A DNA stretch of 64,000 nucleotides from JBCBSK01 sp965250105 (GTDB lineage Bacteria > Pseudomonadota > Alphaproteobacteria > Rhizobiales > Tepidamorphaceae). Of the stretch, positions 16,701 to 24,760 are shown one piece after another. The translations under genes and the position numbers were made by a program. Positions within the stretch are counted from its first letter, which is position 1. Each line of letters opens with the position of its first letter. A model generated the notes under the pieces. That model saw only the letters and a list, made by a program, of their open reading frames with translations, was not told the origin of the DNA and ran no database searches. Location: contig OZ252290.1 of assembly GCA_965250105.1 (NCBI GenBank), forward strand, positions 2,542,001 to 2,606,000. Reading direction: 5' to 3'.

Positions 16701-17027
16701 ATCCCGATCCTTTCGGCCAGGCGCGACGCCCGGTCTGTATTGTCCGCCTGGTGCGGCCGGATTGGTGGCGCCCGCTTGGACTTTCCCGGTTGATGTTGTC
16801 CGGTTGGTGATCCCGCCGGCATGACCGTTCGGGACGCTTGCCGTGCGACGATACTATGCGTTCGGGAAACAATCCCGGTCAATTGAGGAAGAATGCGGCT
16901 GGTATCGCTGCGGATGGGGCCGGGCGCGGCGGCCGGCGGACGAACGTGGCCCGGACCGGCGCGTTAACGGCCTGTTCGCCTCCCCCGTGGCAGGCTTCGG
17001 GTCCTTTGATGCGTTGCCTTTTCGCCC
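16701..17027. other. Divergent intergenic region between BLUF and response regulator genes
   Basis: A 327-bp gap that must hold the promoters for both genes. I found no promoter pair with correct spacing, no terminator and no repeat. Confidence 0.3.
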
Positions 17028-17606
17028 ATGCAGATCGGCCATCTGAAAGTCATCGTCGCCGACGACAGCGATTTCGCCCTGAACCTCATGCGCGATCTGC
17101 TGCATGCCTATGACCTGCGCGACATCACCGAAGCGCGCACCGGTCGCGAGGCGATCGACGCGATCGCCACGACCAGCCCCGACATCGCGCTGCTCGATTG
17201 GGTGATGCCCGATCTCGACGGTTTGGCGGTGACGCGCTGGATTCGCCACAACAAGGCCTCGCCCAATGTCTTCATGCCGGTGATCCTGGTCACCGCCCAT
17301 GCCTCGCGACGCAATGTGCTGCGGGCCCTGTCGGCGGGCATCAACGGCTTTCTGCGCAAGCCCCTGTCGGCGGCGCAGCTCAACCGGCAGATCGTCCGGC
17401 AGATCCTGCGCCCGATGCCCTTCGTGCGGGCCGGCGCCTATTTCGGCCCGGCCCATGCCGCGCTCGGCCACGGCGAACCACGCAATGACGAACCACGCAA
17501 TGGCGAGCCGCACAATGGCGCCGGCGGCCACGCGGCCTCGATGGACACCGCTCCGCGTCAGGTCGTGATCGAGGATGTGAAGCGATCGGGGCCCGACCCT
17601 AGTTAG
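17028..17606 (+). CDS. Response regulator, CheY-like receiver with short repetitive tail
   Basis: A 192-aa protein. Residues 5-125 are a receiver domain with Asp12 and Asp13 for Mg2+, phospho-acceptor Asp57 (LLDWVMPDLDG), Thr89 and Lys111 (FLRKPL). The remaining 65 residues have no DNA-binding or enzymatic domain and include a triplicated EPRN-G/D motif. It probably signals by protein contact. No histidine kinase is adjacent; the nearest sensory gene is the divergent BLUF gene. The stop overlaps the convergent DUF6476-like gene by 8 bases. Confidence 0.88.
   Translation: MQIGHLKVIVADDSDFALNLMRDLLHAYDLRDITEARTGREAIDAIATTSPDIALLDWVMPDLDGLAVTRWIRHNKASPNVFMPVILVTAHASRRNVLRALSAGINGFLRKPLSAAQLNRQIVRQILRPMPFVRAGAYFGPAHAALGHGEPRNDEPRNGEPHNGAGGHAASMDTAPRQVVIEDVKRSGPDPS
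17475..17519 (+). repeat. Three tandem 15-bp units in the response-regulator tail
   Basis: GAACCACGCAATGAC, GAACCACGCAATGGC and GAGCCGCACAATGGC follow each other directly and encode EPRND-EPRNG-EPHNG. Being a multiple of three, copy-number change would not break the frame. Confidence 0.85.
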
Positions 17607-17985
17607 TCGTTCCAGCGCCATCCGGGCGCGGCAGGATGACCGCCTCGGGCGTCAGTCTTCGCGCATCCATAACATGGACCCTGCGCGTGCCGTCGGATTC
17701 TTCGACGAGCAGGAAGAGGCGGCCGTCGGTGGCCTCGATCTCGACGATGCCGGCGCCCGGATCGAGGCCGAGATGGTGTTCGGCGACGGTGCTCGACCGA
17801 TCGGGCAGGCCCGCCGTCGACAACCGGTAGATGATCGTGCCGACCACGACGAAGAAGCTGATGACGAGCGCGATGCCGAGCACGATGACGACGACGAGCA
17901 GGATGCGATAGGATCGTTCGTCCGACCGCGCCGGCGCGGGCTCGGAGGCCGGTTCAGGAGATTTCGTGGAACCCGTATCGGACAC
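17599..17985 (-). CDS. Single-pass membrane protein, DUF6476-like
   Basis: A 128-aa protein: an N-terminal acidic/Pro-Ser tail (about residues 1-30), one strong membrane helix (YRILLVVVIVLGIALVISFF), then a small beta domain (GAGIVEIEATDGRLFLLVEE, RRVHVMDARRL). This layout matches rhizobial proteins annotated DUF6476, next to an RluA-type synthase. A GTG at 17985 with GGGGAAG upstream is chosen because farther upstream the frame only shadows the divergent gene. Function unknown. Confidence 0.65.
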   Translation of the reverse strand: MSDTGSTKSPEPASEPAPARSDERSYRILLVVVIVLGIALVISFFVVVGTIIYRLSTAGLPDRSSTVAEHHLGLDPGAGIVEIEATDGRLFLLVEESDGTRRVHVMDARRLTPEAVILPRPDGAGTTN

Positions 17986-18016
17986 TTCTCGTTCTTCCCC
18001 GTCGCTGATTGATGCG

Positions 18017-19033
18017 ATGGACGATCCCGCCGTGGCGGATCGGGACGACGGCGACCGGCTCGCGGTGACGTCGGAAACCGCCGGCGAGCGCCTCGACCGG
18101 CTCCTGGCGCGGCACGCCTCGGAACTCAGCCGGGCGCGGGTGCAGGCACTAATCCGCGCCGGCCATGCCCGCATCGGCGATCGCGTGATAGAGGACCCCA
18201 ATCACCGGGTCAATGCGGGCGACACGGCGGTTCTCCTGGTGCCGCCGCCCGAGCCCGCCGTCCCGCTGCCCCAGGATATCGCGCTCGACGTCGTTTATGA
18301 GGACGCCGAGATCGTCGTCGTCGACAAGCCGGCGGGGCTGACGGTGCATCCCGGCGCCGGGACGCCGGATGGCACCTTGGTCAATGCGCTCCTGCACCAT
18401 TGCGGGACCAGCCTGTCCGGCATCGGCGGGGTGGTGCGGCCCGGCATCGTGCACCGGCTCGATAAGGAGACATCGGGGCTGATCGTCGCGGCCAAGACCG
18501 ACCGGGCGCATAGCGATCTTGCCGCTCAATTCGCCGATCACGGGCGCAGCGGCCCGCTCGAACGCGGCTATCGGGCTTTTGTCTGGGGCATGCCGGCGCG
18601 GCGGCGCGACACGATCAGCGCGCCGATCGGCCGTCATCCGACCAATCCGGTGCGCATGGCGGTGCGCGAGGGCGGTCGCGACGCCGTCACCCATATCCGC
18701 GTGGAACGCGCTTTCGGACCCGCCGCCGAGCCGCTGGCCGCGCGCATCGAATGCCGGCTCGAAACCGGGCGCACCCACCAGATCCGCGTCCATCTCGCCC
18801 ATGTCGGGCATCCGCTGATCGGTGATTCGGTCTATGGCGGGCATATGGCGACCAAGGCGAACCGGCTGCCCGCGCCGGCCGGCCATACGGTCGCGAGGCT
18901 TCACAGACAGGCGCTTCATGCCTATCTCCTGCAGATCCGCCATCCGGTGACGGGCGCGGTATTGCGCTGGGAAAGCGCGTTTCCGGCCGATTTAGCCGAG
19001 TTGAATCGCGTTCTGGCCGAAATAGATGCTTGA
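18017..19033 (+). CDS. rluD: RluA/RluD-family pseudouridine synthase
   Basis: A 338-aa enzyme with an N-terminal S4 RNA-binding domain (about residues 12-75, ERLDRLLARH, RVQALIRAGHARIGD) and the catalytic domain with HRLDKETSG (Asp149 as nucleophile) and TGRTHQIRVHLAHVGHPLIGD. RluD modifies helix 69 of 23S rRNA; other RluA-type targets are possible. GTG at 17966 is an alternative start, but would overlap the divergent gene. A perfect 7-bp hairpin follows the stop. Confidence 0.9.
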   Translation: MDDPAVADRDDGDRLAVTSETAGERLDRLLARHASELSRARVQALIRAGHARIGDRVIEDPNHRVNAGDTAVLLVPPPEPAVPLPQDIALDVVYEDAEIVVVDKPAGLTVHPGAGTPDGTLVNALLHHCGTSLSGIGGVVRPGIVHRLDKETSGLIVAAKTDRAHSDLAAQFADHGRSGPLERGYRAFVWGMPARRRDTISAPIGRHPTNPVRMAVREGGRDAVTHIRVERAFGPAAEPLAARIECRLETGRTHQIRVHLAHVGHPLIGDSVYGGHMATKANRLPAPAGHTVARLHRQALHAYLLQIRHPVTGAVLRWESAFPADLAELNRVLAEIDA

Positions 19034-19411
19034 ATCGGCTGATTTGTGCGATTTCGCACAGCCGTTTTCCCGTCACACTGAGCCAATAGAGTTCAATTAA
19101 CGTATAGGATACGGAGAAGGTCGCCGTTTCCATCAAGCGCATCTTCATGCGGTGCATGCTTCGTGCATGCGCTTGTGATGAATGCGCGGATCGGCCCGCC
19201 CGCCAATGACCGTCCGGAAAACCGGACCGGGCGTCGGGCGTGCCGGAATGGCGACGCGAGCGTCGGACCCGTCGGGCCGATGCGTTGAAGAGTGGACCGG
19301 GTCGGTCGCGCCGACTGCCATGAGGCGCGCGATGCCGGTCAAGGGCCTGGGGGTCCGTGTCGCCCGATCGGGGACCGGCGGACAGGTGCCGCAAGAAGGG
19401 GAGACAAGACC
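19034..19411. other. rpoH upstream region
   Basis: A 378-bp gap before rpoH. It contains the hairpin at 19045-19060, an AT-rich patch (about 19090-19112, with GTATAGGATAC) that probably includes a promoter, and two palindromic GCATGC words separated by TTCGT (19154-19170). Boxes with correct spacing could not be assigned. A long structured leader would fit temperature-controlled rpoH translation, but that is inference only. Confidence 0.3.
19045..19060 (+). terminator. Weak hairpin after the pseudouridine synthase gene
   Basis: TGTGCGA and TCGCACA form a perfect 7-bp stem with a two-base centre, 12 bases after the stop, followed by GCCGTTTTCCC. It is terminator-like, but the T-run is short. 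Confidence 0.4.
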
Positions 19412-20326
19412 ATGGCAAATACCTTGCCGGCGATTTCGGCCGAAGGCGGCCTGAGCCGCTATCTCGACGAAATCCGCAAGTTTCCGATGCTGGAGCCGGA
19501 TCAGGAATACATGCTCGCCAAGGCCTGGCGGGAGCATGAGGATTCCGATGCCGCCCATCAGCTCGTCACCAGCCATCTGCGCCTCGTGGCCAAGATCGCC
19601 ATGGGCTATCGCGGCTACGGCCTGCCGATGGGTGAGATCGTCTCGGAAGGCAATGTCGGCCTGATGCAGGCGGTCAAGCGGTTCGATCCGGAAAAGGGTT
19701 TCCGGCTTGCCACCTATGCCATGTGGTGGATCCGCGCCGCCATCCAGGAATACATCCTGAGATCCTGGAGCCTGGTGAAGCTCGGCACCACCGCCAGCCA
19801 GAAGAAGCTGTTCTTCAAGCTGCGCAAGGTGAAGGGCCAGATCGCCGCGCTCGAGGAAGGCGACATGCGCCCCGAACAGGTCAAGGAGATCGCCACCCGC
19901 CTCGGCGTGTCCGAGGACGACGTGATCTCGATGAACCGGCGGCTCGGCGGCGATGCGTCGCTGAACTCGCAGGTGCGCGCCGACACCGATTCCGCCACCG
20001 AATGGCAGGACTGGCTGGTCGACGAGTCCGACAGCCAGGAAACCGTTCTGGCGCAGTCGGAGGAACTCGACATGCGCCGCGCGGCGCTTGCCGATGCGCT
20101 GGGCGATCTCAACGAGCGCGAAAGGCGCATCTTCGAGGCCCGCCGGCTGTCGGATGATCCGCTGACGCTCGAAGAGCTGAGCCACGAGTTCGGCGTCAGC
20201 CGCGAACGCGTGCGCCAGATCGAGGTGCGCGCCTTCGAAAAGGTGCAGCGCGCGGTGCGCCGCGGCGTCGCGGCGGCGGAAAAGCCGCGCGTCCTGGAAG
20301 GTCCGGCGGCGGCGCCCGCCGCCTGA
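19412..20326 (+). CDS. rpoH: RNA polymerase heat-shock sigma factor RpoH (sigma-32)
   Basis: A 304-aa sigma-70-family factor of RpoH type: region 1.2 (LSRYLDEIRKFPMLEPDQEY), region 2 (HLRLVAKIAMGYRGYGLPMG, EGNVGLMQAVKRFDPEKGFR, LATYAMWWIRAAIQEYILRS), the RpoH box (QKKLFFKLRKVKGQI) and region 4 (LTLEELSHEFGVSRERVRQI). It directs heat-shock transcription. The frame is open upstream to 19292, but AAGGGGAG before the ATG at 19412 and the typical MANTLP start decide. Rhizobia often have two rpoH copies; only one is here. A strong GC hairpin follows. Confidence 0.95.
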   Translation: MANTLPAISAEGGLSRYLDEIRKFPMLEPDQEYMLAKAWREHEDSDAAHQLVTSHLRLVAKIAMGYRGYGLPMGEIVSEGNVGLMQAVKRFDPEKGFRLATYAMWWIRAAIQEYILRSWSLVKLGTTASQKKLFFKLRKVKGQIAALEEGDMRPEQVKEIATRLGVSEDDVISMNRRLGGDASLNSQVRADTDSATEWQDWLVDESDSQETVLAQSEELDMRRAALADALGDLNERERRIFEARRLSDDPLTLEELSHEFGVSRERVRQIEVRAFEKVQRAVRRGVAAAEKPRVLEGPAAAPAA

Positions 20327-20329
20327 CCC

Positions 20330-20355
20330 ATCGGGGCCGGGTCGCCGGCCCCGAT
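20330..20355 (+). terminator. GC-rich hairpin terminator after rpoH
   Basis: ATCGGGGCCGG and CCGGCCCCGAT form a perfect 11-bp stem with a GTCG loop, 4 bases after the rpoH stop. The following sequence is AT-rich with a late TTTT run, so termination is likely but not classical. Confidence 0.6.
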
Positions 20356-20552
20356 ATCATCCACGCACTTTTCAAGTAATTTTCATTATGCACAGAACGC
20401 GCGGGTGATATGCGCGGGCGGTGTCTCACGGCGTTGTGACGGGGCCCGGGCTGTTGCCACGCGCCGCCGGGTCCCATCTTGCCGCGCGGCGCGGCCCGCC
20501 ATGAGCGGCTCGCCGCGCATGGACCCAATACCATATCCGGGGATAACCCATC

Positions 20553-21119
20553 ATGACCGATCTCAGCCCGCTGTTTCCGCGTCAGCCCGTGCCGGCGCTG
20601 TCCGTCGATCTCGTCGGCGGCGGCACCTATACGCTGTCGGCCGAAACGCCTGACGCCTTCTCGCTCGTCGTGTTCTATCGCGGCCTGCATTGCCCGATCT
20701 GCAAGGGCTATCTGGGCGAGCTCGAAAAGCTCCTGCCGGAATTCGACAAGCGCGGCGTTTCGGCGGTCGCCATTTCGTCGGACCCGGCCGATCGCGCCGA
20801 GAAGGCGAAGACCGACTGGGCGCTGCCCGATCTGCGCATCGGCTACGGCCTCGATCTCGACACCGCGCGGCAATGGGGGCTCTATGTCTCGACCAGCCGG
20901 GGCAAGACGTCGGTCGGCGTCGAGGAGCCGGCGCTGTTCGCGGAGCCGGGGCTGTTCTTCGTGCGGCCCGACGGCACGCTCTATTTCGGCGCCACCCAGA
21001 CCATGCCCTTCGCGCGGCCGAAATTCGCCGATCTCCTGCCGGCGCTCGATTTCGTCCTGGCCAATGATTATCCGGCGCGCGGCGAGGTGATCGACGCGCG
21101 GGGCGCCGCGGCGGCCTGA
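20553..21119 (+). CDS. Peroxiredoxin-like (AhpC/TSA) family protein
   Basis: A 188-aa thioredoxin-fold protein. FYRGLHCPICKGYLGELEKL holds the catalytic CxxC pair, and IGYGLDLDTARQWGLYVS with a later PGLFFVRPDGTLYFG complete the fold. The members often annotated peroxiredoxin-like reduce peroxides with thiol donors. GGGGATAA precedes the ATG. It is monocistronic; its stop lies 14 bp from the end of the convergent TetR gene. Confidence 0.85.
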   Translation: MTDLSPLFPRQPVPALSVDLVGGGTYTLSAETPDAFSLVVFYRGLHCPICKGYLGELEKLLPEFDKRGVSAVAISSDPADRAEKAKTDWALPDLRIGYGLDLDTARQWGLYVSTSRGKTSVGVEEPALFAEPGLFFVRPDGTLYFGATQTMPFARPKFADLLPALDFVLANDYPARGEVIDARGAAAA

Positions 21120-21133
21120 TCGCAAGCCATCCC

Positions 21134-21757
21134 CTACAATCGCATGTCGGCGGTCGTCTCGGCGGCCACGCCGGCGAGAAAGATCGACCAGGTGGTCGCG
21201 ATCACCTGGTCGAGCGGGCCGTGTTTCGGCCCATACCAGCGCGGGATCGTGTTCAGCGCGCCATAGAGAAGCTTGACGGCGCAGACGATGTCGATATCGC
21301 GCATGTCACCGCGCGCGACCGCTTCGGCGAGGAGCCGGCGCGCGGTGTCCTCGTGGCGGCGCATCAGGGCCGCCGGCCTGGGCGCGCGCGTCAAGGCGTC
21401 GATATTGGCGACGATCAGCCGACCCGCCGGCAGATCGAAGGCGGTCCGGACATGGGCCGCCGCCCGCGCCCGCAGCCGGGCAAGCGGTGGATCATCCGCA
21501 TCGGCGCCGTCCGCCGCCCGGCGGTCGATCTCCTCGAGCACCATCTCCAGCACCTCGGCCACGAGATCCTCGCGGCTGTCGACATAGTAATAGAGGCTTG
21601 CCTTGGACAGGCCGACGCGGGCGCCGATCTCGTCGAGCGTTGTCGTGTCGAGACCTGTTTCGGCGAAGGCTTCGGCGGCGGCCGCGACGATGGCGCGCCG
21701 GCGCAGGGCGCGACGGGTTGTCTTGCGCGCGTCGATCACCTCAGAGCGGGGTGGCAT
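21134..21757 (-). CDS. TetR-family transcriptional regulator
   Basis: A 207-aa regulator with an N-terminal TetR helix-turn-helix (about residues 18-64: AAAEAFAETGLDTTTLDEIG, VGLSKASLYYYVDSREDLVA) and an all-helical ligand domain. Its start overlaps the end of the enoyl-CoA hydratase gene by 17 bases, so the two form one operon. A CoA-ester or fatty-acid-like ligand is plausible from the neighbour. The likely operator is the palindrome at 22813-22835, overlapping the operon promoter, giving autoregulation. Confidence 0.88.
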   Translation of the reverse strand: MPPRSEVIDARKTTRRALRRRAIVAAAAEAFAETGLDTTTLDEIGARVGLSKASLYYYVDSREDLVAEVLEMVLEEIDRRAADGADADDPPLARLRARAAAHVRTAFDLPAGRLIVANIDALTRAPRPAALMRRHEDTARRLLAEAVARGDMRDIDIVCAVKLLYGALNTIPRWYGPKHGPLDQVIATTWSIFLAGVAAETTADMRL

Positions 21758-22580
21758 GGCTTCCGTGACGCCCCCGGTCGGTCTTGTCGTAGAACGCCTT
21801 GAGGCGCTCGGGTACCTCGGCCCGCGAGGCCACGCTATAGCCGTTCATCGCTTCGAGACGCAATTGGTCGTCGAGATCGCGGCCGATCATGTCGAGAATG
21901 GTCTCCTTGGCCGACCGTATGGCGGTCTGGTCGTTGCGCAGGATCTGACGGGCGATTTTCTCCGCTTCATCCATCAAGGCGTCATGCGGCACGACCGCGC
22001 TGACGAGATTCCATCGCAGCGCCTGATGGGCGTCGATCGGTTCCGCGGTCAGCAGCATATGCATCGCGACCCCGACGCCGGCCGCGTTGACGAGGCGCGG
22101 AATGCCGCCATCGCCATGGTGAAAGCCGCGGCGCGCCTCGAAGGAGCCGAAACGCGCCCGGTCCGAGGCGATGCGGATGTCGCAGGCCAGCGCCGTTTCG
22201 AAGCCGCCGGCCAACGCCCAGCCATTGACCGCGGCGATCGTCGGCTTGGCCAGGCGGTGCAGGCCGCGCGTCAGCCCGCCGAGACCGTCGGCGACATTGC
22301 GGCGCACCGCCTCGGGCGCGGCTCCCGGCCAGCGGTTCATATAGCTCTTGAGATCGGCGCCAGCGCAGAACGCGTCGCCGGTGCCGGTGACGATGGCGAC
22401 ATCGATGTCCCGGTCGTCCGCGACATCGCGCCAGATCTCCCAGAGCCTGGCATGGGTTTCGGGATCGATGGCGTTCTTGGCCTCGGGCCGGTTCAGCGTG
22501 ACGTAGGCGATACGGTCGCGCTTCTCATACAGAACCACGGGCGCGGGTGATGTCTGCGAGATGGGAATGTCCTCCGACAT
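21741..22580 (-). CDS. Enoyl-CoA hydratase/isomerase family protein
   Basis: A 279-aa crotonase-fold enzyme. It shows YVTLNRPEAKNAIDPETHAR, the oxyanion-hole segments DAFCAGADLKSYMNR and NGWALAGGFETALACDIRIA, and the final AMNGYSVASRAEVPERLKAF. It should hydrate or isomerise a short- or branched-chain enoyl-CoA; the substrate is not defined. Gly and Glu positions near the usual second catalytic Glu are in FGSFEARRGFHHGDGG. AGGAGG eight bases before the ATG sets the start. First gene of a TetR-coupled operon. Confidence 0.88.
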   Translation of the reverse strand: MSEDIPISQTSPAPVVLYEKRDRIAYVTLNRPEAKNAIDPETHARLWEIWRDVADDRDIDVAIVTGTGDAFCAGADLKSYMNRWPGAAPEAVRRNVADGLGGLTRGLHRLAKPTIAAVNGWALAGGFETALACDIRIASDRARFGSFEARRGFHHGDGGIPRLVNAAGVGVAMHMLLTAEPIDAHQALRWNLVSAVVPHDALMDEAEKIARQILRNDQTAIRSAKETILDMIGRDLDDQLRLEAMNGYSVASRAEVPERLKAFYDKTDRGRHGSHATPL

Positions 22581-23344
22581 GGGGATGTCCTCCTGTTTCG
22601 GTCGCGGTTTCTCATCGCCAGACCGGGCCATTCGTGGCCTGCCGGGCAACCGATCGCGGCCCCGCGACAGGGTGACCGCCGAGCGGAGCGCCCAGGCATG
22701 ACGGGCGGTGATGCGAAGCCCGCCGCCAAGGCCGGTCTTGGGGAACCGGGCACGACCGGTTTTGTCTACCCCGCCTATGCCGCCCTGCGTCGAACCTGGC
22801 CGGCTTATGACGTTTTTCGACTCTTAGTCGAAAAAATGATCAGAAGTCAAATTCTGGCCCGTCACTGATCCGCGCGGCGCCCTCGGAGAAGCACCGGCCT
22901 GTGCCAACGAGGGTCATGCGGGTTCGTGGAGGCCGGGGCGGGTCGCAGCCGGACCCGGCCGGTCGCGGGATCTGACCTGCGCCATCGGCCATGTCCCCAA
23001 TCGGCGTCGTTTGCCGCATGAGATGGCGGCTGAGCAGGGCCCGCCAAATCCGTGCGACCGTCTGGCACGCGTCAACCTGTCGTTTCGAGGTTTTCCAAAA
23101 CAGTGATAAGCACAAGGCCGTAGGAACTGAGCCTTAGGAACCGCACTTAAGTCGCGTCGCGCGGCCCGATCGGACGTCGCATCCGACCGTCACAAAGGGA
23201 TGGTATCAGGCCTGTCGCGGGTCATGCCGTCTCCCTCGGTCACCTTGAGTTTGGACTGCATCCGTTCAAGCTCGAAAGCTTGCTCTAGGCGGTCGAGCCG
23301 GCGCCCCGGCGATGGCGCGGACGGTTGGGCGGGAGAGGACTGAC
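22581..23344. other. Long divergent intergenic region upstream of cioAB
   Basis: A 764-bp gap between the enoyl-CoA hydratase gene and cioA. Besides the operator at 22813-22835, it holds a perfect hairpin CAAGCT-CGAA-AGCTTG at 23267-23282, about 60 bp before cioA. No FNR-type TTGAT-N4-ATCAA site and no gene is visible. Confidence 0.4.
22813..22850 (-). promoter_or_regulatory. Candidate promoter and perfect 23-bp palindromic operator
   Basis: TTTTTCGACT (22813-22822), CTT and AGTCGAAAAA (22826-22835) form a perfect 10-bp inverted repeat. On the minus strand TTGACT (22850-22845) is followed by 17 bp and CTAAGA (22827-22822), so the palindrome covers the -10 box of a promoter reading toward the enoyl-CoA hydratase. 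T-runs precede and A-runs follow the stem, opposite to a terminator. A TetR operator is the best reading. Confidence 0.6.
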
Positions 23345-24739
23345 ATGATCGATACGCTGATACTGTCGCGCATCCAGTTTGGCGCCAACATCTCCTTTCA
23401 CATCCTGTTCCCGACGATCACCATCGCGCTCGGCTGGATCCTGCTGTTCTTCCGGCTGCGCTACAGCGCGACCGGCGACATGAAATGGATGGACGCCTAC
23501 CAGTTCTGGGTGAAGGTGTTCGCGCTGTCCTTCGGCATGGGCGTCGTCTCGGGCATCACGATGAGCTTCCAGTTCGGCACCAACTGGCCGGGCTTCATGG
23601 AAACCGTCGGCAATGTCGCGGGGCCCCTGCTCGCCTATGAGGTGATGACGGCCTTTTTCCTCGAAGCGGCCTTCCTGGGCATCATGCTGTTCGGCTTCAA
23701 CCGGGTGCCGAACTGGCTGCATACGCTGGCGACCGTCCTGGTCTGTGTCGGCACGACGATGAGCGCATTCTGGATCCTGGTTCTGAATTCCTGGATGCAG
23801 ACCCCGGCCGGCTTCGAGATGCGCGACGGCGTGGCGCATGCCACCGACTGGTTGGCGATCATCTTCAACCCGTCCTTCCCCTATCGGCTGAGCCATATGC
23901 TGCTCGCCAGCGGGTTGACGGCGGCCTTCCTGATCGCCGGCCTGTCGGCCTTCCGCTACCTGCTCGGCGACCGGTCGGACGGCTTGCGCATCGCGCTGAA
24001 GACCGCCGTGACGCTCGCCGCCATCCTGATCCCGGTGCAGATCTTCGCCGGCGACCAGCACGGCCTCAACACGCTGGAACACCAGCCCCAGAAGATCGCC
24101 GCGATCGAGGCCAATTGGCAGACCGGCCCGCACAAGCCGTTGATCCTGTTCGCGATCCCCGACGCCGAGCAACGTCATAACCACTTCGAGATCGGTATCC
24201 CCGACGGCGCCAGCCTCATCCTGCGCCACCGGGCCGACGGCGTGGTGCCGGGGCTCGACGACTATGTCGCCGAGGACGGCACGGCGCTGCATCCGCCGGT
24301 GCTGCCGGTCTTCCTGTCCTTTCGCGTCATGGTCGGCGTGGGCGTGCTCATGCTGCTGGTGAGCTGGACGGCGGCCTGGTTCATCTGGCGCCGCAAGGCT
24401 GGCATCGACGACGCGCGCGGACGCTGGCCGCTGCGCGCGCTCGTCGCCATGACGTTTTCCGGCTGGATCGCCACGCTGGCCGGCTGGTACACGACCGAGA
24501 TTGGCCGACAGCCCTGGCTCGTCGACGGCGTGTTGAAGACCGCCGACGCGGTGGCCGACATACCGGCGCCAATGGTGATGACGACGCTGATCGCCTATCT
24601 CGCGCTCTATCTGTCGCTCATCGCCGTCTATATCTTCGTCCTGTTCTATCTCGCGCGCCGGGCGGCCAGCGGCGACCTGCCGAAGGCCGACCAGCCACGC
24701 TCGGGCGCGGCCAATGTCGCGGTCATTCCGGCCGAATAG
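23345..24739 (+). CDS. cioA: Cytochrome bd-type quinol oxidase subunit I, cyanide-insensitive type (CioA/CydA)
   Basis: A 464-aa membrane protein. His19 (ISFHILFP) and His184 (YRLSHMLLASG) match the haem b595 and b558 ligands; GWYTTEIGRQPW is the conserved quinol/haem motif. The Q-loop is short and the protein lacks about 60 residues of E. coli CydA, the pattern of the CIO branch. It oxidises ubiquinol and reduces O2 with high affinity without proton pumping. GAGAGGACTGAC precedes the ATG at 23345, favoured over an upstream in-frame start. Confidence 0.93.
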   Translation: MIDTLILSRIQFGANISFHILFPTITIALGWILLFFRLRYSATGDMKWMDAYQFWVKVFALSFGMGVVSGITMSFQFGTNWPGFMETVGNVAGPLLAYEVMTAFFLEAAFLGIMLFGFNRVPNWLHTLATVLVCVGTTMSAFWILVLNSWMQTPAGFEMRDGVAHATDWLAIIFNPSFPYRLSHMLLASGLTAAFLIAGLSAFRYLLGDRSDGLRIALKTAVTLAAILIPVQIFAGDQHGLNTLEHQPQKIAAIEANWQTGPHKPLILFAIPDAEQRHNHFEIGIPDGASLILRHRADGVVPGLDDYVAEDGTALHPPVLPVFLSFRVMVGVGVLMLLVSWTAAWFIWRRKAGIDDARGRWPLRALVAMTFSGWIATLAGWYTTEIGRQPWLVDGVLKTADAVADIPAPMVMTTLIAYLALYLSLIAVYIFVLFYLARRAASGDLPKADQPRSGAANVAVIPAE

Positions 24740-24760
24740 AAGCTCCGGGGAGACACCGAG

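Noticed and set aside
17966..18016. GTG start that would lengthen the pseudouridine synthase by 17 residues
   Set aside because: It would overlap the divergent DUF6476-like gene, and the added residues are Ser/Asp-rich and not part of the S4 domain; not fully excluded.
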